Of a DNA stretch of 64,000 nt, positions 16,806-25,440 are shown in pieces. The DNA is from an uncultured Chthoniobacterales bacterium (GTDB taxonomy: Bacteria > Verrucomicrobiota > Verrucomicrobiia > Chthoniobacterales > UBA10450). The notes beneath the pieces are model-generated. The model ran no database searches. It was not told where the DNA came from and was given only the letters and a program-made list of their open reading frames with translations. Numbering within the stretch: position 1 is the first letter of the stretch; each line of letters opens with the position of its first letter. The translations under genes were made by a program, and so were the position numbers. Where the stretch lies: NCBI GenBank assembly GCA_902805675.1, contig CADCTA010000046.1:1-64000 (forward strand), read 5' to 3'.

Positions 16806-18914
16806 ATGAATCGCCACATTTCCATCATCCATCGCGCAACGTGCGCCGCGTTCTGCATCTTCACCGTCGGTTTCGCGCAAGCGCAGCTGCCATCGATTCC
16901 GAGTGGAACGATCAGCATCGAGCTGCAGCAGGTGGCGACCGGGCTCGCGTCGCCGGTGGATCTCGTCTCTCCGAACGACGGCACGGGGCGGCTTTTCGTC
17001 GTGGAGCAGGGCGGCACGATTCGCGTTTTGAAGAACGGGACGCTGAACGCGTCGCCTTTCCTCAACATCTCGGCGCAAATCAAAGCCGGGGGCGAACAAG
17101 GTCTCCTCGGGCTCGCTTTTCACCCGGGCTTTAGCAATTCGGCCAGTCCTGGCTTCCGCAAGCTCTACACTTACCAGACGGAGAACCCGTCAACGCCCGC
17201 TGATTTCACGGTACCGGCGAGCCGTTTCGAGAATCAGTGCGTCGTGACGGAATGGCAGGTGTCGGCTGCAAACCCCGATGTCGTCGATCCGGGCACGCGG
17301 CGCGATGTGATCCGCATCGATCACCCTCAGGGGAATCATAACGGTGGCGAGATCGGCTTCCGGCCAAGCGACGGCTATCTCTACATCGCGATCGGCGATG
17401 GCGGCAGCGGCGGCGATGTCGGAGACGGCCACACGCCGAACCTCGGCAACGCGCAGGACACCTCGAACCTGCTTGGCAAGATCCTGCGCATCGATCCGCT
17501 CGCGCCTGCGCTGAACCCGACCGCCGACCCGGTGGCGGGCAACGGCAAGTATCGTAATCCCGCGAACAACCCGTTCGTAGGAGCTCCCGGGCGCGAAGAA
17601 ATCTATGCGTTCGGGTTTCGCAATCCATACCGCTTCAGCTTCGATCCCGTGGCCGATCAACTGATCGTCGGCGACGTGGGGCAGGGCGCGATCGAAGAGG
17701 TTGATGTGGTAGATCGCGGTGGGAATTACGGCTGGAATCGCAAGGAGGGCAGCTTCCTCTACAACGGCGGCTCGGTCTCCCCGGATCCGAATCCGAACCC
17801 CGCCTTCATCAATCCCGTGCTCGAGTACGACCACGATGACGGCATCTCGGTCATCGCGGGATTCACCTATCGCGGCGCTGCTGTGCCAGCGCTGGCCGGC
17901 AAGTACGTCTTCGGCGATTTCCTGCGACGCGGCACGTCAGGCGGCCGGTTGTTCTATGGCGACCTGAACGCGCGCACGATCCAGGAGCTGCGACTCGGGG
18001 TGAATCCGCGCGCCTTCGGCATGCAGATCAAAGGCTTCGGCACGGACGACGCCGGCGAGATCTACGTGCTGGGAGATTCAGGCTCGACCGGTGGTCAGGT
18101 GTTGAAGATCGTGCCGATCCCGGCAACGCCAGCGCTCCTCAACCTGTCCACGCGCCTGCGGGCGGAGACGGGTGAGAACGTCGGCATCAGTGGATTCATT
18201 CTCACGGGGAGCGCGCCGAAGAACATCGCGATCCGCGGGATCGGGCCCTCGATATCTCATGGTGGGCAGAAACCAGCGTCCGACCGACTGCTAAACCCGG
18301 CGTTTACCTTGTTTGACGCCAGCGGCGCTCCCATCGGCGGCAACGATGACTGGATGTCGGCAGCACGGCGACAGGAGGTGATCGATCGCGGCCTGGCGCC
18401 GAGCGATCAGCGTGAATCCGCTGAAATCTTCACGCTGCAGCCCGGCGTTTACACCGCCGTGATACAGGGCGCGAACGGCGAGAGCGGCGTCGCGTTGATC
18501 GAGCTTTACGATCTCGACCAGGGTGGCCCCGGCAACTTGGTCAACATCTCGACCCGTGGGCGAGTTGAAACGGACGAGCAGGTATTGATCGGCGGGTTCA
18601 TCATCGGTGGCACGCAGGCGCAGCGGGTAATGGTGCGTGCGCTCGGGCCGTCCTTGTCAGGGCGCGGCATCGCGGGCGCCTTGCAGAATCCGACGCTCGA
18701 GCTGGTGAATTCGTCGGGCACGGCTGTCGGCTCGAATGATAACTGGCGCAGCGACCAGGAGAAGGAAATCTCCGAGAGCGGGCTCCCGCCGAGCAGCGAT
18801 GCTGAGTCGGCGATCATCAGGTCGCTCACGCCAGGGCAGTACACCGGTGTCGTGCGCGGTGTCGGCGACTCGACAGGTGTGGCGCTCGTTGAGGTGTATC
18901 GGCTGAACCCTTGA
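16806..18914 (+). CDS. secreted PQQ-type sugar dehydrogenase with two C-terminal repeat domains
   Basis: A 702-residue exported protein; AGGGA lies four bases before the ATG and a signal peptide ends near QAQ (residue 27). Residues 30-435 form a glucose/sorbosone dehydrogenase beta-propeller: RLFVVEQGGTIRVLKNG, GEQGLLGLAFHPGF, HNGGEIGFRPSDGYLYIAIGD, NPYRFSFDP, VGQGAIEEVDVV and GNYGWNRKEG. Soluble aldose dehydrogenases of this family oxidise sugars with PQQ; PQQ dependence is inferred. Two copies of a repeat of about 130 residues follow (about 442-572 and 573-702), each with the pattern ISGFI, IRxxGPS, NDxW, L.PGxYTxVxxG and GVALxExYxL. This repeat is common in verrucomicrobial secreted proteins and may anchor the enzyme at the surface. 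Confidence 0.85.
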   Translation: MNRHISIIHRATCAAFCIFTVGFAQAQLPSIPSGTISIELQQVATGLASPVDLVSPNDGTGRLFVVEQGGTIRVLKNGTLNASPFLNISAQIKAGGEQGLLGLAFHPGFSNSASPGFRKLYTYQTENPSTPADFTVPASRFENQCVVTEWQVSAANPDVVDPGTRRDVIRIDHPQGNHNGGEIGFRPSDGYLYIAIGDGGSGGDVGDGHTPNLGNAQDTSNLLGKILRIDPLAPALNPTADPVAGNGKYRNPANNPFVGAPGREEIYAFGFRNPYRFSFDPVADQLIVGDVGQGAIEEVDVVDRGGNYGWNRKEGSFLYNGGSVSPDPNPNPAFINPVLEYDHDDGISVIAGFTYRGAAVPALAGKYVFGDFLRRGTSGGRLFYGDLNARTIQELRLGVNPRAFGMQIKGFGTDDAGEIYVLGDSGSTGGQVLKIVPIPATPALLNLSTRLRAETGENVGISGFILTGSAPKNIAIRGIGPSISHGGQKPASDRLLNPAFTLFDASGAPIGGNDDWMSAARRQEVIDRGLAPSDQRESAEIFTLQPGVYTAVIQGANGESGVALIELYDLDQGGPGNLVNISTRGRVETDEQVLIGGFIIGGTQAQRVMVRALGPSLSGRGIAGALQNPTLELVNSSGTAVGSNDNWRSDQEKEISESGLPPSSDAESAIIRSLTPGQYTGVVRGVGDSTGVALVEVYRLNP

Positions 18915-18971
18915 GCGGCCGCGAGGCGCCGGGTGTGGCTGTTAGCGTCAAAACGTTGCGCGCTCAACGCG

Positions 18972-19136
18972 CGGTCATCCTGAGCCGCGAAGACGGCGAA
19001 GGACCTCACGCGTTCCCCAGCGGTTTGCGCGACGTTACGGCAGCAGCACATCCGGGGCGCAGCATCATTTCGGGATCCGCAATGTCACGAGTGGCAGCGA
19101 GAGGTCCTTCGTCATCTTCGCGACTCAGGATGACCG
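18972..19136. repeat. family A palindromic element, copy 3
   Basis: The left arm is GTCATCCTGAGCCGCGAAGA ending in AAGGACCTCACGC; the right arm starts GAGAGGTCCTTCGTCATC and ends in CTCAGGATGACC. It lies between two convergent genes (sugar dehydrogenase and exonuclease). Confidence 0.92.
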
Positions 19137-19200
19137 CGTTGTTGTAGCGCAACGAATTCGCGTTTTTTCGATCCAGCGTCTGCCGCACTGTTTCGGCGCC

Positions 19201-19752
19201 TCAGTCGAGATGGCACCAGTCAATCTCGACGCGCTGGCGCTGTGCGAAGCGATCGTGGAAGAACAGCTCCTTGTGCCGGCAACCGTGCTCATGCACGAGC
19301 TTGGTGACCTTCACGTCGAAGCAGCAATACTCCGCGATATCGAGCAGCCGCCCCTCACGCCACCATTTGATTGCGTCGAGGCCTGCGGCGGTCTTCTGCA
19401 GTCCAAGCGTCGCGGTTGCGATAGAATCCAATCCCAGCCGATGCCCGAGTCGCTGCTCCACATCGACCATCAAGTCGGCGGTTCGCAGTTCATTGATCAG
19501 ATCGAGGATCGTGTAACCCATGAGCACGTGGTAATCGAAGTTCAGCACGTTGAAACCGACTACGAGGTCGGCGCGCCGCAGCCGCTCGATCAGCTGATTT
19601 ACGCGCGCCTCGCTGAAGACCTCGTAGGCACCCGTCGCCGTGCTGAAGGTCACGCCGACGGACATGCGCATGTTGCATTTGCGATCCCAGCCGCCCGCGT
19701 CGTTCGCCGTGCGCTGCGTTTCCAGATCGAAGTAAACGATGTCGCGCGGCAT
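19201..19752 (-). CDS. RNase H-like 3'-5' exonuclease domain protein
   Basis: A 183-residue stand-alone DEDD-type nuclease domain. Motif I is IVYFDLETQ (Asp9, Glu11), motif II is VVGFNVLNFDYHVL (Asp near residue 70) and the third acidic position lies in YCCFDVKVTKLV (about 144-155). The spacing resembles the YprB-like ribonuclease H domain often annotated beside DEAD-box helicase fragments. Such domains degrade single-stranded nucleic acid from the 3' end with two metal ions. Here no helicase is attached. The N-terminal MPRDIVYFD is compact, so the start is probably right. Confidence 0.75.
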   Translation of the reverse strand: MPRDIVYFDLETQRTANDAGGWDRKCNMRMSVGVTFSTATGAYEVFSEARVNQLIERLRRADLVVGFNVLNFDYHVLMGYTILDLINELRTADLMVDVEQRLGHRLGLDSIATATLGLQKTAAGLDAIKWWREGRLLDIAEYCCFDVKVTKLVHEHGCRHKELFFHDRFAQRQRVEIDWCHLD

Positions 19753-19778
19753 CGTTCACACTCAACGTTTCACACCCG

Positions 19779-21008
19779 CTATTTCAATTCGAAATCGCCG
19801 CAATCGAACGCCATCATGCGATCGAGATTCGCGAGGCGGAACTGCTCGACCACGGCGCCGTCATCCTGGAACACATGGAGCGACTTGTCGCCGCCGGGCG
19901 CGATCACCATCCGTCGAATGCGGCGCGTCTCGCTGATGGTCTGGAGCGGCAATCCGTCGGCTGTTAGAAGCACGCTGCCTTCAGCGTCCGAGCCGGCGAT
20001 TAGCTCGACCTCCGACTTCTTGTCCTCTTGCAAGGGATTCGGTTGCAGCCGGACCTTTACCTTCTCCACACCGTCGCCGCCCCGTTTCCCGGCGACGGGT
20101 TTGCCGTTCTCCACCGCGAATGCCTCATGCGCGACGATCTTCTTCTCGAAGTCCACCTTCCAATCGGACACGGCCTGGCCCGACTCATTCTTCGTCGCCA
20201 CGAGCGTAAGGCCGCGAGCACGCTGCACGGACTCGCCTTCTTCCAGCAGGAGAAGCCGGTCCGCACTGCGCGAAGCGGCGATCTTGCGCGGCTGCGGATC
20301 ATCCGGTGAGATCGCGAGCCGTCGCAGAAGCTCCTTGCCGGGCGAGAACTGCTTCACCTCCGTCTCTGGCGAAGCTGTCGCAGGCCGATCGATTACCCAC
20401 ACCGTTTGATCTTTGCCGGAATCGCAGTCGACCGGATTCACCACACCGGGCATGCCGGCCGCCTTGTCGCATGGCGGCTCTGCAGCTGCGGAATCGGTAG
20501 CCGCTTTCACATTGCCGTTTTCGTCGCAGGCGAGCGTGACATCGCGGCCAGCGGCAACGGTCGCCACCGCCGTGAACCCGCTGTCGGACGCTTTGATCGA
20601 GGTGATCTTCGTCACGCGCGGCGAATCGTCGCTCGTCACCCAATCGTTGAAGAAATAGCCAACGCCTTCGATGTCGACGTCACCAACCGCATACCCGCGC
20701 GCGTGGTACTTGCCGGCTGGCATACTCTCGCCGGCGTCGTTCTTTCCGTCCCACGTCGTTCGGAGCGAATCGCTCCCGATCTCGAATTCGTCGATGTCCG
20801 CTTCGCGGTGCAGCACGCGGACCAGTTTGCCCTTCGCGTCGTAAATGCCGAGGCTCAGCGTCCCTTCGAGCGGCGGGGGAAGAAAGCTGATGCGCGCGCT
20901 CCGGCTGGCCGAGGAGGCAGGTGGTGAATCCTGGGCCGTCGACTCGAAGGCGAGCATCGCCACGGCGGACGCAGTAAGCAGGCTGGCAACTCGCATGCGA
21001 TTCGTCAT
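19779..21008 (-). CDS. exported protein with FlgD-type Ig domain
   Basis: A 409-residue protein with an N-terminal signal peptide (about 1-25, ending near STAQDS). Residues 45-115 fit a FlgD/por-secretion-like Ig domain: SLGIYDAKGKLVRVLHREA, TTWDGKNDAGESMPAGKYHA and RGYAVGDV. The rest looks like beta-propeller or six-bladed repeat material (KITSIKASDSGFTAV, LLLLEEGESVQRA, GSVLLTADGLPLQTISET) with no catalytic motif I can name. The cysteines in ACDENGN, EPPCDKAAG and VDCDSGKD may pair in disulfides. It is probably periplasmic or secreted; function unknown. Confidence 0.7.
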   Translation of the reverse strand: MTNRMRVASLLTASAVAMLAFESTAQDSPPASSASRSARISFLPPPLEGTLSLGIYDAKGKLVRVLHREADIDEFEIGSDSLRTTWDGKNDAGESMPAGKYHARGYAVGDVDIEGVGYFFNDWVTSDDSPRVTKITSIKASDSGFTAVATVAAGRDVTLACDENGNVKAATDSAAAEPPCDKAAGMPGVVNPVDCDSGKDQTVWVIDRPATASPETEVKQFSPGKELLRRLAISPDDPQPRKIAASRSADRLLLLEEGESVQRARGLTLVATKNESGQAVSDWKVDFEKKIVAHEAFAVENGKPVAGKRGGDGVEKVKVRLQPNPLQEDKKSEVELIAGSDAEGSVLLTADGLPLQTISETRRIRRMVIAPGGDKSLHVFQDDGAVVEQFRLANLDRMMAFDCGDFELK

Positions 21009-21094
21009 TCCGAGGGAAGTTGAGGCATCCCGTGGCTGAACGCGACGTGACGCAGCGGGATGCTTCGACTCCGCTGCGCTTCGCTCAGCATGAC
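21003..21094. repeat. family B palindromic element, copy 3
   Basis: The left arm is GTCATTCCGAGGGAAGTTGA with GGCATCCCGTGGC; the right arm is AGCGGGATGCTTCGACTCCG ending in CTCAGCATGACAC. Its left end overlaps the first codons of the exported-protein gene, whose initiating Met and next residues are encoded by or beside the element. Confidence 0.88.
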
Positions 21095-21108
21095 ACGCGT
21101 TTCACCGC

Positions 21109-22677
21109 CTAGATGTAATGTCGCCACTCGATGTTCGGGAAGAGGTTATCGCGCCACTCGCAATCGGCGAGGAATGCTTCGTCTACGCTGTCACTCATCA
21201 GCTGCTCGTGCAGCTTTGTGAAGCGCGCGATGTGATCGTTGGTCCGCTTGGCCGCGTAGTGCTTCGCGGTTCCAGTCTTGATCAGGAACGCCCAATCGCT
21301 CGATTGCGCCAGGAGTAGCTCGCGCGCGAGCTGTTTCAGCGCGCGGTCCGCGTTCGTGCTGGGCGCCGAGGCATGCGCTCGCGCCGCTTCGGTCATGCGC
21401 CGTGCGGCGGTATGGAGGTGCGGATAGATCCACGCGTTCTTTGGCTCGAGCCAGACGCTCCAGTAGCCGTTCTCGCCCCAACTGGACGCGGCGGGTTGCA
21501 CCGTCTCCTGTGTCGCATTGTCCTGGAGATACTCGCTCGGCGTGGTCAACCGCACACGGGAGTCGCGTGCAGCGGCTTTGCGGATGAAGGATTCCAGAAA
21601 AAGTGGCCCTTCGTACCACCAGTGGCCGAACAGCTCCGCATCGAACGGCATGACCACGATTGGATCGAAGTTCTGCGTTCCGAGGTCATGCATCTGACGC
21701 CGGCGTGATTCGAGGAAGTGTTCGGCGTGGGCATGCGCGGCGTTCACCGCCCACCTGCGGTTGTATAGCTCCTTCTCGGCGCCGCGGCCGGTGATCCGAT
21801 GATATTTGATCCCGGTAAAGCGCGGCGTCTTCGCGCCAGGCCAGACGTAATCCGGCGGCAGATCGAAGCCGATATCGCGGTAGAAATCGCGATACGCCGG
21901 GTCACCCGGATAGCCGGCATCCGCGCTCCAGACCTGGCGGCTGGACTCAGGATCACGCGCGAAGGCCGCAGGTCCCGCCGATGTGAAGCAGGGTGCGAAG
22001 ATGGCGCGGCGCGGGCGCGGTTTGCCGAGCATGAGCCCATGCGCATCGAGCATGAACCAGCGGACGTTTGCTGCGGCGAGAAGCTTCTCCAGGCCCGGCG
22101 CGTAGGCACACTCCGGCAGCCAGAATCCAGCGGGGTCCGCGCCAAAGGTTTCACGATACGAGTCCCGTCCGATCAACACCTGCGCGCGGACCGCTTCCGG
22201 TGATTGCGCGAGCAACGGCAGCAGCCCGTGCGTCGCTGCGCAGCCGATGATCTCGAGCACGCCCGCGTCGCGCAGCTTCCGCAGCACAGCCACCAGATCG
22301 CGACGCCATTCGTCGACGAAACGCCGTCGCGTTTCCGCGAGCCAGTCGCAGTAGAAATGCGCCAGCTTCCGGAGTTCCTCGTGCTCCGCGTTGCGCTCGA
22401 TCTCGCGTCGCGCCAGCTCGATGAGCGCATCGAGATGCCGCACGTATCGCGTTTGCAGGAGATCGTCCTGCAACATCGCGCAGAGCGTCGGCGTCAGGCT
22501 CATGGTGAGCTTGAACGCGACGCCGTCGTGGACGAGGCGCTGCATCATCGCGAGCAGCGGGACGTACGTCTCGGTGATCGCCTCGAAGAGCCAGTCTTCC
22601 TCGAAGAACTCCTCGTGCTCCGGATGGCGCACAAACGGAAGGTGCGCGTGCAGGACGAGTGCGAGATTACCACGCAT
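21109..22677 (-). CDS. GH57 1,4-alpha-glucan branching-type enzyme
   Basis: A 522-residue cytoplasmic enzyme of glycoside hydrolase family 57 with the DUF1957 C-terminal helical domain. It starts GNLALVLHAHLPFVRHPEHE, the conserved N-terminal strand with His. The nucleophile glutamate is in FWLPECAYAPG (about residue 195-200) and the acid/base aspartate is in VVMPFDAELFGHWWYEGP (about 340). TPSEYLQ and the helical C-terminus follow. GH57 branching enzymes introduce alpha-1,6 branches in glycogen-like glucans. The frame is open to 22707, but ATG 22677 gives the family-typical N-terminus. No glycogen synthase gene lies nearby. Confidence 0.9.
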   Translation of the reverse strand: MRGNLALVLHAHLPFVRHPEHEEFFEEDWLFEAITETYVPLLAMMQRLVHDGVAFKLTMSLTPTLCAMLQDDLLQTRYVRHLDALIELARREIERNAEHEELRKLAHFYCDWLAETRRRFVDEWRRDLVAVLRKLRDAGVLEIIGCAATHGLLPLLAQSPEAVRAQVLIGRDSYRETFGADPAGFWLPECAYAPGLEKLLAAANVRWFMLDAHGLMLGKPRPRRAIFAPCFTSAGPAAFARDPESSRQVWSADAGYPGDPAYRDFYRDIGFDLPPDYVWPGAKTPRFTGIKYHRITGRGAEKELYNRRWAVNAAHAHAEHFLESRRRQMHDLGTQNFDPIVVMPFDAELFGHWWYEGPLFLESFIRKAAARDSRVRLTTPSEYLQDNATQETVQPAASSWGENGYWSVWLEPKNAWIYPHLHTAARRMTEAARAHASAPSTNADRALKQLARELLLAQSSDWAFLIKTGTAKHYAAKRTNDHIARFTKLHEQLMSDSVDEAFLADCEWRDNLFPNIEWRHYI

Positions 22678-22734
22678 CAGGCGAGCACTTTTGCAGCCGG
22701 TGTCCAAACTCGCAATGACTGTGGCGAACGCAAC

Positions 22735-22920
22735 GCGGTCATCCCGAGCCAGCGAAGACGGCGAGGGACCTCACGCATTCACTTTAGGGTTTTGATGTCG
22801 ACGATGTGGCTACCACCCAATAGGAACCCGGTGGCTTCGTCGTCGCGTCTCCCTTTCCTCAGACCACACACTGCGGTCGTGAGGTCCTTCGGCGCGCTTC
22901 GCCGCCTCAGGATGACCGCG
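22735..22920. repeat. family A palindromic element, copy 4
   Basis: The left arm is GCGGTCATCCCGAGCCAGCG ending in GAGGGACCTCACGC; the right arm starts GTGAGGTCCTTCGGCGCG and ends in TCAGGATGACCGCG. It fills most of the gap upstream of the GH57 gene. Confidence 0.92.
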
Positions 22921-22952
22921 GGTGTTTGCCGCGCCTCAAGGAGACGCGGAGC

Positions 22953-24116
22953 CTAGAGCGTGCGGCAGAAATCCTGGAAGCGATCGAGACCCTTTTTGAT
23001 GATGTCGATGCCGGTCGCGTAGCTGAGGCGGATCGTGCGGTCGTCGCCGAAGGCAGCGCCTGGGATGACGGCGACGTTTGCCTTGCTCAGGAGACGATCG
23101 GCAAAATTCTGCGAGCTGAGGCCGAGCTGGCTGATGTTCACCAGGATGTAAAACGCGCCCTGCGGCAGCACGGCGGTGATGTTCGGAATCTTCGTGATTC
23201 GGTCGTACATGTAGCCGCGGCGCAGATTGAACTCTTCGCGCATATCGGCGAGCGGCTGCTGATCGCCCTTCAAGGCGGCAAGCGCACCGCGCTGCGCGAA
23301 CGATGTGGGGTGCGAGGTGCTGTGGCTCTGGATTGAATCGGCCGCCTTGGCGACGTTCTCCGGCGCGGCCATGTAGCCGAGACGCCAGCCGGTCATCGCG
23401 TACGCTTTGCTGAAGCCGTTGATCGTGATCGTGAGGTCGTAAGCTTCTTTCGAAATCGACGCGACGCTGACGTGCTCCGTGTCATCGTAGACGAGCTTCT
23501 CGTAAATCTCGTCGGAAAGAATGTTGATGTCTTCCTCCGCGGCGACTTCCACGATGGCGCCCAACTCCTCGCGCGTGTAGACGGCGCCGCTCGGGTTGTT
23601 CGGGCTATTCAGGATGAGCATCTTCGTGCGCGGCGTCATCGCGTTCTCGAAATCCTCTGCGCGCATCTTCCAGCCATTGCGCTCGGTCGTCGGGATGATG
23701 ACTGGCTCAGCGCCGGCGAGACGCACCATGTCGGGGTAGCTGACCCAATACGGGGAGGGGATCAGGACTTCGTCCCCAGCCTGGCAGGTGGCGAGGATCG
23801 CGTTGTAGCAGGCATGCTTGGCGCCGCCGCTTACGACGATCTGGCTGGCCTTATAGGTCAGGTTGTTGTCCGCCTGAAGCTTGTCCGCAATCGCCTGACG
23901 TAGCTCCGGCAGACCGGCCGTGGGCGTATACTTGGTGAAGCCGCTCTCGAGCGCCTGGATCGCGCCGGCCTTAATGTGATCTGGCGTGTCAAAGTCAGGC
24001 TCCCCAGCGCCGAACCCGCACACGTCCAGACCTTCGGCGCGCATCGCCTTCGCCTTGCTGTCGATAGAGAGCGTGAGAGAGGGAGTCAGAAGGGCGGCGC
24101 GGGCGGAAATTTCCAT
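22953..24116 (-). CDS. aspartate-type aminotransferase (class I)
   Basis: A 387-residue PLP enzyme. The features are FGAGEPDFDTPDHIK near the N-terminus, PYWVSYPDMVRLAG, the substrate loop LNSPNNPSGAVYTREEL, LSDEIYEKLVYDD, the Schiff-base motif NGFSKAYAMTGWRLGYMAAP (Lys about 237) and the C-terminal RLSYATG. This combination is that of subgroup Ib aspartate aminotransferases, which interconvert aspartate/oxaloacetate and glutamate/2-oxoglutarate; some also accept prephenate or other amino acids. ATG 24116 gives a normal N-terminus. It lies 46 bases downstream of the NDP kinase gene on the same strand and is probably co-transcribed. Confidence 0.92.
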   Translation of the reverse strand: MEISARAALLTPSLTLSIDSKAKAMRAEGLDVCGFGAGEPDFDTPDHIKAGAIQALESGFTKYTPTAGLPELRQAIADKLQADNNLTYKASQIVVSGGAKHACYNAILATCQAGDEVLIPSPYWVSYPDMVRLAGAEPVIIPTTERNGWKMRAEDFENAMTPRTKMLILNSPNNPSGAVYTREELGAIVEVAAEEDINILSDEIYEKLVYDDTEHVSVASISKEAYDLTITINGFSKAYAMTGWRLGYMAAPENVAKAADSIQSHSTSHPTSFAQRGALAALKGDQQPLADMREEFNLRRGYMYDRITKIPNITAVLPQGAFYILVNISQLGLSSQNFADRLLSKANVAVIPGAAFGDDRTIRLSYATGIDIIKKGLDRFQDFCRTL

Positions 24117-24162
24117 GGCTGTGGGAGTTAGGTTGGGACTGAGGAATCAGGGGGAGCGCAAG

Positions 24163-25239
24163 CTATTGGCCTGCGTAGTAACTTTCAATCAAAGGTTTGA
24201 GGTTATTCTCGTCGATCTGGATGATGCCCATCTCGCGCTTCGCATTGTCGGCCGAATCGGAGGCATGGGCGGCGTTGACCATGATGTTTTGGCCGAACTC
24301 CTTGCGGATGGAACCCGGAGGCGCCTTGCTTGGGTCGGTAGGTCCGAGCACGTCGCGAATCTTCCGCACGGCGTCCTCGCCCTGATAGACAAGAGCCACG
24401 ATCTTTTCGGACCCAGGCTGCGTCCGCTGCTCGGCGCTGACCGCACTCGGTCGGCCGCCCGACATGAACTCGACGATGTCTTCCCAGGCATTCCGCCCCT
24501 TGTCACCGCCGAGTTTGTCTTCGAGCACCTCGAGCACGGGGCCGTAGAACTCTTCGGCCTGCGCCACGCTCATGCGGTGCACCTTGAAGCCGACGATGTA
24601 GAGACCCGTGCGCGAAAACACTTCAATCACACCGCCCGGGCGAAGGTTTGGGAATTTGAAGTTATCCGGTTTAATCAACACGAGCGTCTTCTCGACGTTG
24701 CCGCCGCTCGGGTAACCGATCACCTTGTCGAGGATTCCGCCGTCGATATCCGAGTATTCCGCCCAGAGCTTGAGGTCCGCTTCGACTGACTTCGCGTCGA
24801 AGGAAGCGAGCACGCCGGGCTCGAAGTAGGTCACTTTGCCGCCATCCTCCGCGATGTAATCGCCGAACGTGTCGCGCACCGTCTCGCCGCTGGTCCGCTC
24901 GTGCACGATGTGGCCGACGACCTGGTGGATCTTGTTGATCGCATCCGGGCCGCGGAAGACGAGCAACAGCACGCGCGCGCGCTGGCCATCCTTGCTGCTG
25001 CTGAAATTCTTCAGCACGTACTCGCGGATCAGCTCCTGGGTGGCGCGATGCCGGGCTTCCGTCGCGCTCACGATGGTCTCTGCGTAGCGTTTCACGAGCT
25101 CGTCGCTCGGCGCGAACATGCGCGAAGCGACCAGATCCAGCCCGGTGCGCGAGATCAGACGTGAGATGATGCCGCCGGTGCGCGATTTGCGCATCGAGTA
25201 TGGCGTGAGGATGACGTAAGCGAGTTCTTCGGCCTGCAT
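24163..25239 (-). CDS. two-domain nucleoside diphosphate kinase
   Basis: A 358-residue protein made of two NDK-like domains, against about 140-150 residues for one Ndk. The C-terminal domain (about 184-350) is well conserved: TLVLIKPDNFKFPNLRPGG, TGLYIVGFKVHRMS, GEDAVRKIRDVLGPTDPSKA, PPGSIRKEFGQN and NAAHASDSADNAKREM, where His325 is the predicted phosphoryl-accepting histidine. The N-terminal domain (about 5-165) keeps AYVILTPYSMRKSRTGG, TGLDLVASRMF, RGPDAINKIHQVVG and RDTFGDYI. At the active-site position it reads KVTYFEPGVLASFD, with no histidine. It probably balances NTP pools, with one active and one degenerate half. Confidence 0.85.
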   Translation of the reverse strand: MQAEELAYVILTPYSMRKSRTGGIISRLISRTGLDLVASRMFAPSDELVKRYAETIVSATEARHRATQELIREYVLKNFSSSKDGQRARVLLLVFRGPDAINKIHQVVGHIVHERTSGETVRDTFGDYIAEDGGKVTYFEPGVLASFDAKSVEADLKLWAEYSDIDGGILDKVIGYPSGGNVEKTLVLIKPDNFKFPNLRPGGVIEVFSRTGLYIVGFKVHRMSVAQAEEFYGPVLEVLEDKLGGDKGRNAWEDIVEFMSGGRPSAVSAEQRTQPGSEKIVALVYQGEDAVRKIRDVLGPTDPSKAPPGSIRKEFGQNIMVNAAHASDSADNAKREMGIIQIDENNLKPLIESYYAGQ

Positions 25240-25349
25240 AATGGGTCAGCGGTCCGACAGACTAACCGCGTAGATGCAGGAAGCAGGGGCCCGCTAAGGG
25301 TCGGGCAAGGTGCTTACAGCGGGTGTGCGCGTCAACCGCGTTTTTGCCG

Positions 25350-25440
25350 CCCTCCTGCTCATAATCTTGATCTTACTCCTAATCCTCGTCCCGGCTGTGG
25401 GGGCGGGGAAGATTAAGATTATGATTAGGAGCAGGAGGAG
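25350..25440. repeat. AT-rich inverted repeat at the prmA 3' end
   Basis: The left arm CCTCCTGCTCATAATCTTGA continues TCTTACTCCTAATC; the right arm GATTAAGATTATGATTAGGA continues GCAGGAGG. The outer ten bases pair exactly, and the inner TAATCTT/AAGATTA motifs pair in more than one register. It is strikingly AT-rich against its GC-rich surroundings. The right arm is inside the prmA reading frame and encodes its last residues. Confidence 0.85.

Noticed and set aside
18972..19136. Palindromic elements as simple intrinsic terminators
   Set aside because: Copies occur in divergent and tandem gaps as well as convergent ones, have long unique spacers and no consistent T-run, so a repeat family explains them better.
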